Of a DNA stretch of 64,000 nt, positions 23,917 to 31,600 are shown one piece after another. This DNA comes from Natribaculum breve (GTDB lineage Archaea > Halobacteriota > Halobacteria > Halobacteriales > Natrialbaceae): assembly GCF_023008585.1 (NCBI RefSeq), contig NZ_CP095390.1:186001-250000 (forward strand), written 5' to 3'. Both the position numbers and the translations under genes were made by a program. Positions within the stretch are counted from its first letter, which is position 1; the number at the start of each line of letters is the position of its first letter. The notes beneath the pieces were generated by a model that searched no databases, was not told where the DNA came from, and worked only from the letters and a program-made list of their open reading frames with translations.

Positions 23917-25737
23917 ATGTTCGAGAAACTGCTGGTCGCAAACCGCGGCGAAATCGCCGTCCGCGTCATGCAGGCCTGCGAGGAGCTGGGCGTCGAGACA
24001 GTCGCGATCTACAGCGACGCCGACCGCTCGGCGGGCCACGTCGAGTACGCCGACGAGGCGTACAACGTCGGCCCCGCACCCGCTAGCGACTCCTACCTCG
24101 ACCAGGAGGCGATCCTCGAGGTGGCCGACCGCGCCGGGGCGGACGCCGTCCACCCGGGCTATGGCTTCCTCGCGGAGAACGCCGAGTTCGCCCGTCGCGT
24201 CGAGGAGACCGAGGGAATCACCTGGGTCGGTCCGTCGAGCGACGCGATGGAGTCGCTGGGCGAGAAGACGAAGGCCCGCCGTGTCATGGAGGCGGCAGAC
24301 GTCCCCGTCGTCCCCGGAACGACCGAACCCGTCGAGTCGGCCGCCGAGGTGCGCGAACTCGGCGCGGAGTACGGCTATCCGCTGGCGATCAAAGCCGAGG
24401 GCGGCGGCGGTGGCCGCGGCATGAAGATCGTCCGGGGCGACGAAGAAGTCGAAGACGCCCTGGAGAGCGCCAAACGCGAGGGGAAAGCCTACTTCGACAA
24501 CGAGTCGGTCTACGTCGAGAAGTTCCTCGAGGAGCCAAAGCACATCGAGGTGCAGATTCTCGCCGACCACCACGGCAACGTCTTGCACCTTGGCGAACGG
24601 GACTGCTCGCTCCAGCGTCGCCACCAGAAGGTCATCGAGGAGGCACCGAGCCCGGCCCTCGACGCCGACCTGCGCGCGGAGATCGGCGAGGCGGCCCGCC
24701 GCGGCGTTCGCGAGGCTGGCTACACGAACGCGGGGACCGTCGAGTTCCTCGTAGAAGACGGCGTTGCGTCGGAGACGCAACGAGAGGAAGGCGGCGAAGC
24801 CGCCGAACCGCAGTTCTACTTCATGGAGGTGAACACGCGCATCCAGGTCGAACACACCGTCACCGAAGAGGTCACTGGGATCGACGTCGTTCGCCAGCAG
24901 ATCCGCGTCGCCGCCGACGAGGAATTGCCCGTATCGCAGGCCGACGTGGAAATCGAGGGCCACGCGATGGAGTTCCGGATCAACGCCGAGAACCCAGCCG
25001 AGGAGTTCGCCCCCACGCCCGGCACCCTCGAGACCTACGACCCGCCGGGCGGACTCGGCGTCCGCCTCGACGACGCCGTCTCGCAGGGCGACGAAATCGC
25101 GGGCGACTACGACTCGATGATCGCGAAGCTGATCGTTCGCGCACCCACGCGAGAGCGGTGTCTCGAGCGCTCGGCCCGGGCGCTCGCCCACTTCGACGTC
25201 GCCGGCGTAGAGACGACGATCCCGTTCCACCGGCTGATGCTCGAAGACGACGTCTTCCGGGCCGGCGACCACACGACGAAGTACCTCGATCACGAGGTCG
25301 ACGCCTACGACCTGGAAGCGGCCGTCGACCGCTGGGGTGGGCCCGAAGCGGTCGGCGGGGCCGACGGCGACCGTGCGACGAACGAACTCGTCGTGGAGGT
25401 CGACGACCGGCGCTACGAGGTGGTCGTCGAGGACGCCCTCCCGCGACCGGCCGCGAGCACCGGACGACCGGACAGCGGCGGTGAGGCGTCCTCGAACGGC
25501 GGCGGCAGCGCGCAGGTCGCGGCGAACGACGCCGTCACGGCCGAGATGCAGGGGACGGTCCTCTCGGTGAACGTCGCCCCCGGCGACGAGGTCGGAGGCG
25601 GCGACGTCGTCTGCGTCCTCGAGGCGATGAAGATGGAAAACGACGTGGTCGCGCCGGCGGGTGGCACCGTCGCCGAGGTTCCGGTCTCGGAGGGCGACTC
25701 CGTCGACATGGGCGATCCGCTGGTGGTGTTCGAGTAA
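23917..25737 (+). CDS. Acyl-CoA carboxylase alpha subunit: biotin carboxylase fused to BCCP
   Basis: A protein of 606 residues. Residues 1-450 are biotin carboxylase ([23 protein letters not shown]-grasp loop [10 protein letters not shown] near 162; [16 protein letters not shown]). After a variable linker, the last 75 residues are a biotinyl domain with [13 protein letters not shown], the biotinylated lysine being Lys572. An unusual insert sits at about residues 282-297 ([17 protein letters not shown]), encoded by two adjacent hairpins (24763-24804). With the beta subunit two bases downstream it forms a biotin-dependent carboxylase. Operon context (synthetase, dehydrogenase, MaoC) suggests an enoyl- or acyl-CoA substrate, not identifiable more precisely. 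Confidence 0.93.
   Translation: MFEKLLVANRGEIAVRVMQACEELGVETVAIYSDADRSAGHVEYADEAYNVGPAPASDSYLDQEAILEVADRAGADAVHPGYGFLAENAEFARRVEETEGITWVGPSSDAMESLGEKTKARRVMEAADVPVVPGTTEPVESAAEVRELGAEYGYPLAIKAEGGGGGRGMKIVRGDEEVEDALESAKREGKAYFDNESVYVEKFLEEPKHIEVQILADHHGNVLHLGERDCSLQRRHQKVIEEAPSPALDADLRAEIGEAARRGVREAGYTNAGTVEFLVEDGVASETQREEGGEAAEPQFYFMEVNTRIQVEHTVTEEVTGIDVVRQQIRVAADEELPVSQADVEIEGHAMEFRINAENPAEEFAPTPGTLETYDPPGGLGVRLDDAVSQGDEIAGDYDSMIAKLIVRAPTRERCLERSARALAHFDVAGVETTIPFHRLMLEDDVFRAGDHTTKYLDHEVDAYDLEAAVDRWGGPEAVGGADGDRATNELVVEVDDRRYEVVVEDALPRPAASTGRPDSGGEASSNGGGSAQVAANDAVTAEMQGTVLSVNVAPGDEVGGGDVVCVLEAMKMENDVVAPAGGTVAEVPVSEGDSVDMGDPLVVFE
24763..24804. repeat. In-frame tandem hairpin element in the biotin carboxylase gene
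   Basis: GTTGCGTC-GGA-GACGCAAC (24763-24781) is followed after eight bases by GGCGGC-GAA-GCCGCC (24790-24804). Both stems are perfect. The segment encodes an acidic insert between conserved strands of biotin carboxylase. The same two-hairpin layout occurs at 25926-25955 and 44009-44047. Confidence 0.6.
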
Positions 25738-25739
25738 TC

Positions 25740-27509
25740 ATGCGACTCAGGATCGACGAATCCACGACGGAAGGTGAAGCGCGGGCGATCGCGAAGGCGC
25801 TCGCCGAGCACTTCGGCGACGACGTCGACCTCTACGTGGGCGGCGACGACGATCCGCTCGCGAGCGCGTCGGCCAGCGCGAACGGCGGCGGTGTCGGCGG
25901 ACCGCTCTCGGACAGCGAGGGGTCTGAGGCGCCTCGAGCAGACGGCGAAGCCGTCGACGACCTCGAGCCGACCGAACGCGAGGAACTGCTGCTCGAGGAG
26001 ATCGAGGACATCCTCGAGGGCGGCCCCGAGAAGTACAAAGAGCGCCTCTCCGAGCAGGGGAAGCTGTTCGTTCGCGATCGGCTCGACCTCTGGTTCAACG
26101 GCGAGGACGGCGTTTTGTTCGAGGACGGCAAGTTCGCGAACTTCGATTCGGACGACAGACTGCCGGCCGACGGGCTGCTCACGGGCGCGGCCGAGTTCGA
26201 GGGCCGCGACGTCCACTTCATGGCCAACGACTTCACCGTCAAGGCGGGGTCGATGGCCGAGAAAGGCGTCGAGAAGTTCCTGCGGATGCAACAGCGGGCG
26301 CTGAAGACCGGCAAGCCGGTGTTGTACCTGATGGACTCCTCCGGCGGCCGGATCGACCAGCAGACCGGCTTCTTCGCCAACCGCGAGGGCATCGGAAAGT
26401 ACTACTACAACCACTCGATGCTCTCCGGTCGCGTCCCCCAGATCTGCGTGCTCTACGGGCCGTGTATCGCCGGCGCTGCGTACACCCCGGTGTTCGCCGA
26501 CTTCACGGTCATGGTCCGGGACATGAGCGCGATGGCCATCGCGAGCCCGCGGATGGTCCAGATGGTCACGGGCGAGGACATCAGCATGGACGACCTCGGC
26601 GGTCCCGACGTCCACGCTCGCCACTCCGGCAGCGCGGACCTGATCGCCGAGGACGAAGAACACGCCCGCGAACTCGTGGCGAAACTCGTCGGCTACCTGC
26701 CGGACAACGCAGACGAGACGCCGCCCCGGACGGACGGGACGGCACCGCGACTGTCTCCCGAGGGCATCGACGCGGTCGTCCCCCAGGAACCGAATCGCGG
26801 CTACGACATGTTCGACCTCATCGAGCGGGTGGTCGACGCAGATTCCGTCCTCGAGTTGCGCCCCGAGTACGGTCCGGAGATCATCACGGCGTTCGCGCGG
26901 ATCGACGGTCGCCCGATCGGCATCGTCGCCAACCAGCCCAACCAGCGGGCCGGGGCGATCTTCCCCGACGCCGCCGAGAAGGCCGCGGAGTTCATCTGGA
27001 CCTGCGACGCCTACGAGATCCCGCTGCTGTACCTGTGTGACACGCCCGGCTTCATGGCCGGTTCGCAGGTCGAGAAAGACGGCATTCTCGAGCAGGGCAA
27101 GAAGATGATCTACGCCACCTCGAGTGCGACGGTTCCGAAACAGTCGGTCGTCGTCCGGAAGGCCTACGGCGCGGGCATCTACGCGATGTCGGGGCCGGCG
27201 TACGACCCCGAGAGTGTGATCGGGTTCCCCAGCGGCGAGATAGCCATCATGGGCCCCGAGGCGGCGATCAACGCCGTCTACGCGAACAAGCTCGCGGCGA
27301 TCGACGACGAGGACGAACGCGAGCAGCGCGAGCGGGAGTTACGCGAGGAGTACCGCGAGGACATCGACGTCCACCGGATGGCGAGCGAGGTCGTCATCGA
27401 CGAGATCGTCCCCCCCAGTTCGCTCCGGGACGAACTCGAGGCACGCTTCGAGTTCTACGAGACCGTCGAGAAGGACCTCCCGTCGAAGAAACACGGAACG
27501 ATCCTCTGA
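25740..27509 (+). CDS. Acyl-CoA carboxylase beta subunit with an N-terminal epsilon/PccX-like domain
   Basis: A protein of 589 residues. The carboxyltransferase begins near residue 80 (REELLLEEIEDILEGGPEKYKERL) and shows both halves: LMDSSGGRIDQQTG, VLYGPCIAGAAYTPVFADF, GEDISMDDLGGPDVHARHSG, and later GIVANQPNQRAGAIFPDAAEKAAEFI and DTPGFMAGSQVEKDGILE. It ends KKHGTIL. The first 38 residues (MRLRIDESTTEGEARAIAKALAEHFGDDVDLYVG) resemble the small third subunit of haloarchaeal and actinobacterial carboxylases and are joined by a Gly/Ser/Asp linker (about 40-78), so this looks like a fusion. The linker contains a tandem hairpin (25926-25955). Confidence 0.92.
   Translation: MRLRIDESTTEGEARAIAKALAEHFGDDVDLYVGGDDDPLASASASANGGGVGGPLSDSEGSEAPRADGEAVDDLEPTEREELLLEEIEDILEGGPEKYKERLSEQGKLFVRDRLDLWFNGEDGVLFEDGKFANFDSDDRLPADGLLTGAAEFEGRDVHFMANDFTVKAGSMAEKGVEKFLRMQQRALKTGKPVLYLMDSSGGRIDQQTGFFANREGIGKYYYNHSMLSGRVPQICVLYGPCIAGAAYTPVFADFTVMVRDMSAMAIASPRMVQMVTGEDISMDDLGGPDVHARHSGSADLIAEDEEHARELVAKLVGYLPDNADETPPRTDGTAPRLSPEGIDAVVPQEPNRGYDMFDLIERVVDADSVLELRPEYGPEIITAFARIDGRPIGIVANQPNQRAGAIFPDAAEKAAEFIWTCDAYEIPLLYLCDTPGFMAGSQVEKDGILEQGKKMIYATSSATVPKQSVVVRKAYGAGIYAMSGPAYDPESVIGFPSGEIAIMGPEAAINAVYANKLAAIDDEDEREQRERELREEYREDIDVHRMASEVVIDEIVPPSSLRDELEARFEFYETVEKDLPSKKHGTIL
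25926..25955. repeat. In-frame tandem hairpin element in the carboxyltransferase linker
   Basis: GAGGC-GCCTC (25926-25935), spacer GAGCA, then GACGGC-GAA-GCCGTC (25941-25955). It encodes EAPRADGEAV in the linker between the N-terminal domain and the carboxyltransferase. The second hairpin is identical base for base to that in the thioesterase gene at 44009-44023. Confidence 0.6.
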
Positions 27510-27557
27510 CCACACGATGACAAGCATGACGAACACACCAGCGATAATTACGAACCC

Positions 27558-28022
27558 ATGACTGGGCTGTACTACGAGGAGTTCGAGGTTGGCGAGAGGA
27601 TCGAACACGAGCGTCGCCGTACGATCTCGGAGAGCGACAACCAGCGGTTCTGTGACATGACGATGAACCAGCAGCCGTTGCACCTGGACGCGGCGTTCGC
27701 CGGCGAGACGCAGTTCGGCGAGCGCCTCGTCAACGGCCTCTACACGATGTCGCTCGCGGTCGGCATCTCCATCCCCGAGACGACCGACGGCACCATCGTC
27801 GCCAACCTCTCGTACGACGACGTCGAACACCCGGAGCCGGTCTTTCACGGCGACACGATCCGGGTCCAGTCGACGGTGACGGACAAACGCGAGACCAGCG
27901 ACGGCGAGCGCGGCATCGTCACGATGCACGTCGAGGTCTTCAAGGTGAACGACCCGGACGAACCGCTCGTCTGTGAGTTCGATCGGACCGTGCTGTCGCT
28001 GAAACGCTCGAGTGAGGCGTAA
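27558..28022 (+). CDS. MaoC-like dehydratase (enoyl-CoA hydratase 2 type)
   Basis: A hotdog-fold protein of 154 residues. It starts MTGLYYEEFEVGERIEHERRRTIS, with the MaoC hydratase region SDNQRFCDMTMNQQPLHLDAAFAG (the Asn/His stretch around residue 37-44 marks the hydratase site) and LVNGLYTMSLAVG. Such enzymes hydrate 2-enoyl-CoA or mesaconyl-CoA. It lies 48 bases after the carboxylase beta subunit and probably closes the operon. Downstream, 28023-28556 (534 bases) contains no open frame with acidic haloarchaeal composition and no structure I can name. Confidence 0.88.
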   Translation: MTGLYYEEFEVGERIEHERRRTISESDNQRFCDMTMNQQPLHLDAAFAGETQFGERLVNGLYTMSLAVGISIPETTDGTIVANLSYDDVEHPEPVFHGDTIRVQSTVTDKRETSDGERGIVTMHVEVFKVNDPDEPLVCEFDRTVLSLKRSSEA

Positions 28023-28556
28023 CGCCCGGTGGTCCGGCCTCGAGAGCATCGCCGACGCGCTCGACGCCGTCGGCTCGGTGGCCGTTCCCGATCGCAGGTC
28101 GACGGTCCCGACTCTCGAAATGACAGGTAGGTGGTGGATCCCTCGAATCAACAGTTTTCCCATATTTCTTCTCGACGATCTCGACGCGCGAGACGAAACG
28201 CGTCCGAACCAGCCGGGGTACTGCCCGTTCGGCGGCGAGACGCGCGCTCGGTGGCGATACGTGCCGGAAACGACGTTCCGAAGTCGAGCGCGCCGAATCG
28301 TCCGCTCGAACACGAGTCGGCTCACCGCCGGGCCGTCTCGGTCGAACGTGATCGGCCGCCAGTGCGCCCGATAGCGATCGTACCGGTCGCTCGAGCGATC
28401 GAACTCGAGCGTGTCCGGCCGACGACGGGTCGACTCGACGCGGGAGTGAATATGAACTACCGGTCAGATACTATATCTATGTGTAAATCCGAGAAGTAAG
28501 TGACCGGCTCGAGAGGTCGCGTCCCGAACCTGTCGGCGTCGGTCGACTCCGTGCCG

Positions 28557-29279
28557 TCACTCGTTGCGACCGAGCAACCACTGCCAGCGTTGCTCGAGTG
28601 GCCCCTCGACGTCAGCGAGGAGCGTCCGCGCCTTCTGGACGCGCTCGTCCGGCGGCAGCGTCGGGTACAGCCGCGCTGCGACGGCGGGGATCGAGTAAAA
28701 CTGTCGGAGGTGGTCGGCGCTGATCTCGCTCTCCCAGGTGCCCGTCTCGAGGGCGAACCGATCCTGCAGTGCCGCTTCGACGTCGGTGGCGTCGCTCGGC
28801 GACCGCGAGTCTCGAGCCAGCGTCTCGAAGACGTCTCGGCCGTCGGCCGCGTACCAGCCAAGCGGTGCGACGGCCGCGACGACGCCCCCGGATCGGAGCA
28901 CGCGACTCGCTTCGGCGACCGCGCGTTCGGGATCGGGCGTGAGAAAGAGCGACGCGGTGAAGACGACCGCGTCGAAGCCGTCCGTCGCGAACGGGAGCGC
29001 GTCGAAGTCGCCCTGCACCCGACCGGTGGTCGGATTCTCGAGGAGCATCTCGCGGCTCAGGTCGAGCGCGACGACTCCGTCCCCGACGGTTCGGAGGCGA
29101 TGCGTGCTCGCTCCGGTTCCGGCACCGGCGTCGAGGAGACGGACGGGGTCGTCCTCGAGGGCGTCGTCGACGACCGTCGCGAGTCGCGTCGCCAGCGTCT
29201 CGAACTGGCCCGTCTCGGCTTCGAACTCACGGTAGGTGACGGCGCTCGCGTCGAAGTTTCGGCGGATCGCATCTTTCAT
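28557..29279 (-). CDS. SAM-dependent methyltransferase (class I, type 11)
   Basis: A soluble protein of 240 residues. SAM-binding motif I is LLDAGAGTGASTHRL (about residue 48), motif II is VVALDLSREML, motif III QGDFDALPFATDGFDAVV and motif IV LRSGGVVAAVAPLGW. The N-terminus MKDAIRRNFDASAVTYREFEAETGQFETLATRL resembles BioC/UbiE-like enzymes, where a helix precedes the Rossmann fold. The acceptor cannot be told; a BioC role would fit the biotin-dependent carboxylase upstream but no other biotin gene is present. The gap 29280-29367 holds nothing notable. Confidence 0.85.
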   Translation of the reverse strand: MKDAIRRNFDASAVTYREFEAETGQFETLATRLATVVDDALEDDPVRLLDAGAGTGASTHRLRTVGDGVVALDLSREMLLENPTTGRVQGDFDALPFATDGFDAVVFTASLFLTPDPERAVAEASRVLRSGGVVAAVAPLGWYAADGRDVFETLARDSRSPSDATDVEAALQDRFALETGTWESEISADHLRQFYSIPAVAARLYPTLPPDERVQKARTLLADVEGPLEQRWQWLLGRNE

Positions 29280-29367
29280 CGTTCGTGATCGTCGACACGT
29301 GGTGGGAGTACAAAGCAGTACTGTACGGACGAGAAATCGCCGGGGTGGAAGACGCCGGCGCTTTCAC

Positions 29368-30243
29368 CTACGCGCGCGCCGACTCGAGGTCCAGACCCAG
29401 GTAGTCGGCTGCAGTCCGGTAGAAGACGTCGCGTGCGGCGTCCGCCGGGAGGTCGCGCTCGAGCAGGCCGACCCGCTCGTTGCGATACGGGTACGGAACG
29501 TTCGGAAAGTCCGAGCCGTACATGATCGACTCCGAGAGTTCGACGAAAGTTTCGTCGGGGATGGTCGACGGATCGAACCCCATGGTCTCCTCGGCGGACG
29601 TCGACATCGCGAACGTCGTATCGAGGTAGACGTCGTCGTACTCGCGTGCGAACTCGAGGAAGCGATCGACCTCGTACGTGCCCATGTGGGCACAGCAGAC
29701 CCGAAGGTCGGGATACGAGGCGACCGCGTCCTCGAAGACGTCTGCGCCGACGTAGGGACTGTCCTCGAACATCGGGGCCGTGCCCCCGTGGTACGTCACT
29801 GGCCGGTCGAACGCGGCGGCGGCCTCGAGTGCGGGTTCGAGACGCGGATCGGCCGGCGTACACTTCTGGACCGGACAGTGGAACTTCAGCCCTCGAGCGC
29901 CGTCCGCGAACGCCCGTCGAACGACGTCGCCGACGTCCTCGTCGTCGGGGTGGACCGTGGCGAACGGGACGAGTCGGTCGGACCGTGCGGCCTGCGCACA
30001 GAGCCACTCGTTCAACTCGGTCGCGAGACCTGCCTCGTGAACGTACGGCAAGGCCACGTAGGTCGAAACACCTGCCTCGGACAGCACGTCCTCGATCTCC
30101 GGGCGAGCGGTGGGGTGGGAAAACGACCAGCCCGTCTGGTCGCCGAGCGCGCGTCGAATCGCCTCGGTGAGTCGTTCGGGAAACAGGTGCGTGTGTGCGT
30201 CGATCGCTGGCCGAAAGCGGTCGTGACGGTCGTCTGCCGGCAT
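29368..30243 (-). CDS. Amidohydrolase-2 family metal-dependent hydrolase/decarboxylase
   Basis: A TIM-barrel enzyme of 291 residues. Metal-ligand motifs of the ACMSD/amidohydrolase-2 group are visible: AIDAHTHLFP at the N-terminus, GLKFHCPVQ, a later histidine in CCAHMGTYEVDRFLEFA and the C-terminal aspartate in IMYGSDFPNVPYPYRNE. Members include decarboxylases of aromatic acids and lactone hydrolases. The start ATG 30243 is chosen because gaggggg lies five bases upstream on the coding strand, a good ribosome-binding site; GTG 30249 would bury it. It follows the stress-protein gene by ten bases as a two-gene operon. Confidence 0.85.
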   Translation of the reverse strand: MPADDRHDRFRPAIDAHTHLFPERLTEAIRRALGDQTGWSFSHPTARPEIEDVLSEAGVSTYVALPYVHEAGLATELNEWLCAQAARSDRLVPFATVHPDDEDVGDVVRRAFADGARGLKFHCPVQKCTPADPRLEPALEAAAAFDRPVTYHGGTAPMFEDSPYVGADVFEDAVASYPDLRVCCAHMGTYEVDRFLEFAREYDDVYLDTTFAMSTSAEETMGFDPSTIPDETFVELSESIMYGSDFPNVPYPYRNERVGLLERDLPADAARDVFYRTAADYLGLDLESARA

Positions 30244-30253
30244 CGCCACCCCC

Positions 30254-30643
30254 TCACTCCGATGCAGTCGCGACGAGCACCGAGCGATCGGTACCGAGAA
30301 TGACGTCCTGGGTGACGCTCCCGAAGACCGCCTTCCCGGCCGGCGATCGCTTCCGGCCGGCGACGGCGATCAGGTCCGCGTCGTGTTCGTCTGCGACCTC
30401 GAGGATGACCGATGCCGGATCGCCGCTTCCCTCCTCGAGTGTCACCTCGATACCCGCCTCCTCGAGGATTTCCCGGGCACGACGGACCGCACCGACCTGG
30501 GCGATCGACGCACCCTCCGGATTCTCGTCGAACGAGTGGACGAGAACCGCGGTGACGTCGTCGCCGGGGAGAGCGAGGAGTTCCTCTGCCAGTACTCGAG
30601 CGCGATCGGCGTCGGTGTCGACACCCACGACAACTGTGTACAT
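30254..30643 (-). CDS. Universal stress protein-like (degenerate motif)
   Basis: A Usp-fold protein of 129 residues from MYTVVVGVDTDADRARVLAEEL to DRSVLVATASE. The nucleotide-binding stretch reads AGRKRSPAGKAVFGSVTQDV, so only the final G-S of the ATP signature is well kept and ATP binding is doubtful. It is cotranscribed with the amidohydrolase. The 196-base gap upstream (30644-30839) contains the promoter region and no gene I can support. Confidence 0.85.
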   Translation of the reverse strand: MYTVVVGVDTDADRARVLAEELLALPGDDVTAVLVHSFDENPEGASIAQVGAVRRAREILEEAGIEVTLEEGSGDPASVILEVADEHDADLIAVAGRKRSPAGKAVFGSVTQDVILGTDRSVLVATASE

Positions 30644-30839
30644 ACACGGGAGGGGACGACCGCATGACAGATAGATGTGTCGGCAGCGGCGAAGTACACG
30701 GCTCGGGCAGATACGAGAGACGGGGCGCGGAGTCGTCGAGAGCGACGGACTACCAGTATCACGATAGTTGTTCGAGGGTGATTACACGTCTATCGCTGTA
30801 AGCAGTCGTATTCGTGGGCGTGAGTCCTGGAAACACACG

Positions 30840-31493
30840 TCACTCGTCCACCTCGTCACCGACATCCTCCTGACAATTACAGCCGCCCCGGTCGAGTAAC
30901 TCGGTGATCGAGTAGTACTGCCCACACTCTTCACAGGTGATCTGGACGCTTACGAACACGGAGAAGTCGCCGAGAGAGAGCACGCCGGTACGGGCGAGCC
31001 GCTGCAGCGTGTTCTCGGTGACGGCGGTGAGCCGATTCTGCAAGCTGGCGATCGTATCTCGCCCCTTCTCGAGGGGATCGCCCGCGTCCTTCTCGAGTTC
31101 GACGTCACAGCAGTCCCGGAGGTGGCTGTGTATCGCCTGGTGGGAGACGAAGTCACTGGTAACGCGTTCGACGTCGATGCCCTCGCGTTCGAGTCGTCGG
31201 CGCGCCTCGATTTCGCTGCTGTCGTCGCTCGTGAGGAGTGCGTAGAGGTTCTCGACCTCGCCGTCGAGCGGATCGACGCCGGCGGCCTCCAGCGCCGCCT
31301 GCAGCACTCGTTCGTTGAAGTAACGCTCGAGGTCACGGAGGCTGTACTTCTCGCTGCCACGTCCCGTCCATCGGGCGGCGAGGTCCGCGTTCATTCCCGA
31401 GAGGTCGTACGACTCGATCGTCCGTCCGACCTTGCACGAACACCGTGGTACCGGCTCGTCGGAGAAATCGTCGTTCCCGCGATGGTGGCTCAT
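30840..31493 (-). CDS. rdfA: Rod-determining factor RdfA
   Basis: A protein of 217 residues that I recognise as RdfA, a haloarchaeal protein needed for rod-shaped cells in Haloferax. Features are an N-terminal CSCKVGR motif with YDLSGMNADLAARWTGRGSEKYSLRDLERYFNERVL, a helical middle, and a C-terminal zinc-ribbon-like cysteine set (ITCEECGQYYSITELLDRGGCNC). Start ATG 31493 gives MSHHRGNDDFSDEP; the frame extends to 31556 but that would overlap the divergent promoter. It is divergent from the SMC-related gene, the arrangement typical of this pair. Confidence 0.85.
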   Translation of the reverse strand: MSHHRGNDDFSDEPVPRCSCKVGRTIESYDLSGMNADLAARWTGRGSEKYSLRDLERYFNERVLQAALEAAGVDPLDGEVENLYALLTSDDSSEIEARRRLEREGIDVERVTSDFVSHQAIHSHLRDCCDVELEKDAGDPLEKGRDTIASLQNRLTAVTENTLQRLARTGVLSLGDFSVFVSVQITCEECGQYYSITELLDRGGCNCQEDVGDEVDE

Positions 31494-31566
31494 CAGTACC
31501 ACGTGAGTCGGGCCCCGTAGAAAAACCTTGAGAAATCGGTACTCCTCTCCCGTCACAAGGAGTGTA

Positions 31567-31577
31567 TAGTTTAATAT
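31567..31577 (+). promoter_or_regulatory. TATA box of the SMC-related gene
   Basis: tagtttaatat is centred about 28 bases before GTG 31601, supporting a leaderless GTG start. The 107-base gap to rdfA must contain both divergent promoters. Confidence 0.5.
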
Positions 31578-31600
31578 GGCTGGCTACGACAGCACTACAC

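Noticed and set aside
28023..28556. Possible small genes in the 534-base gap after the MaoC hydratase.
   Set aside because: The available open frames (for example 28131-28499) are basic, lack promoter and domain signals and have non-haloarchaeal composition.
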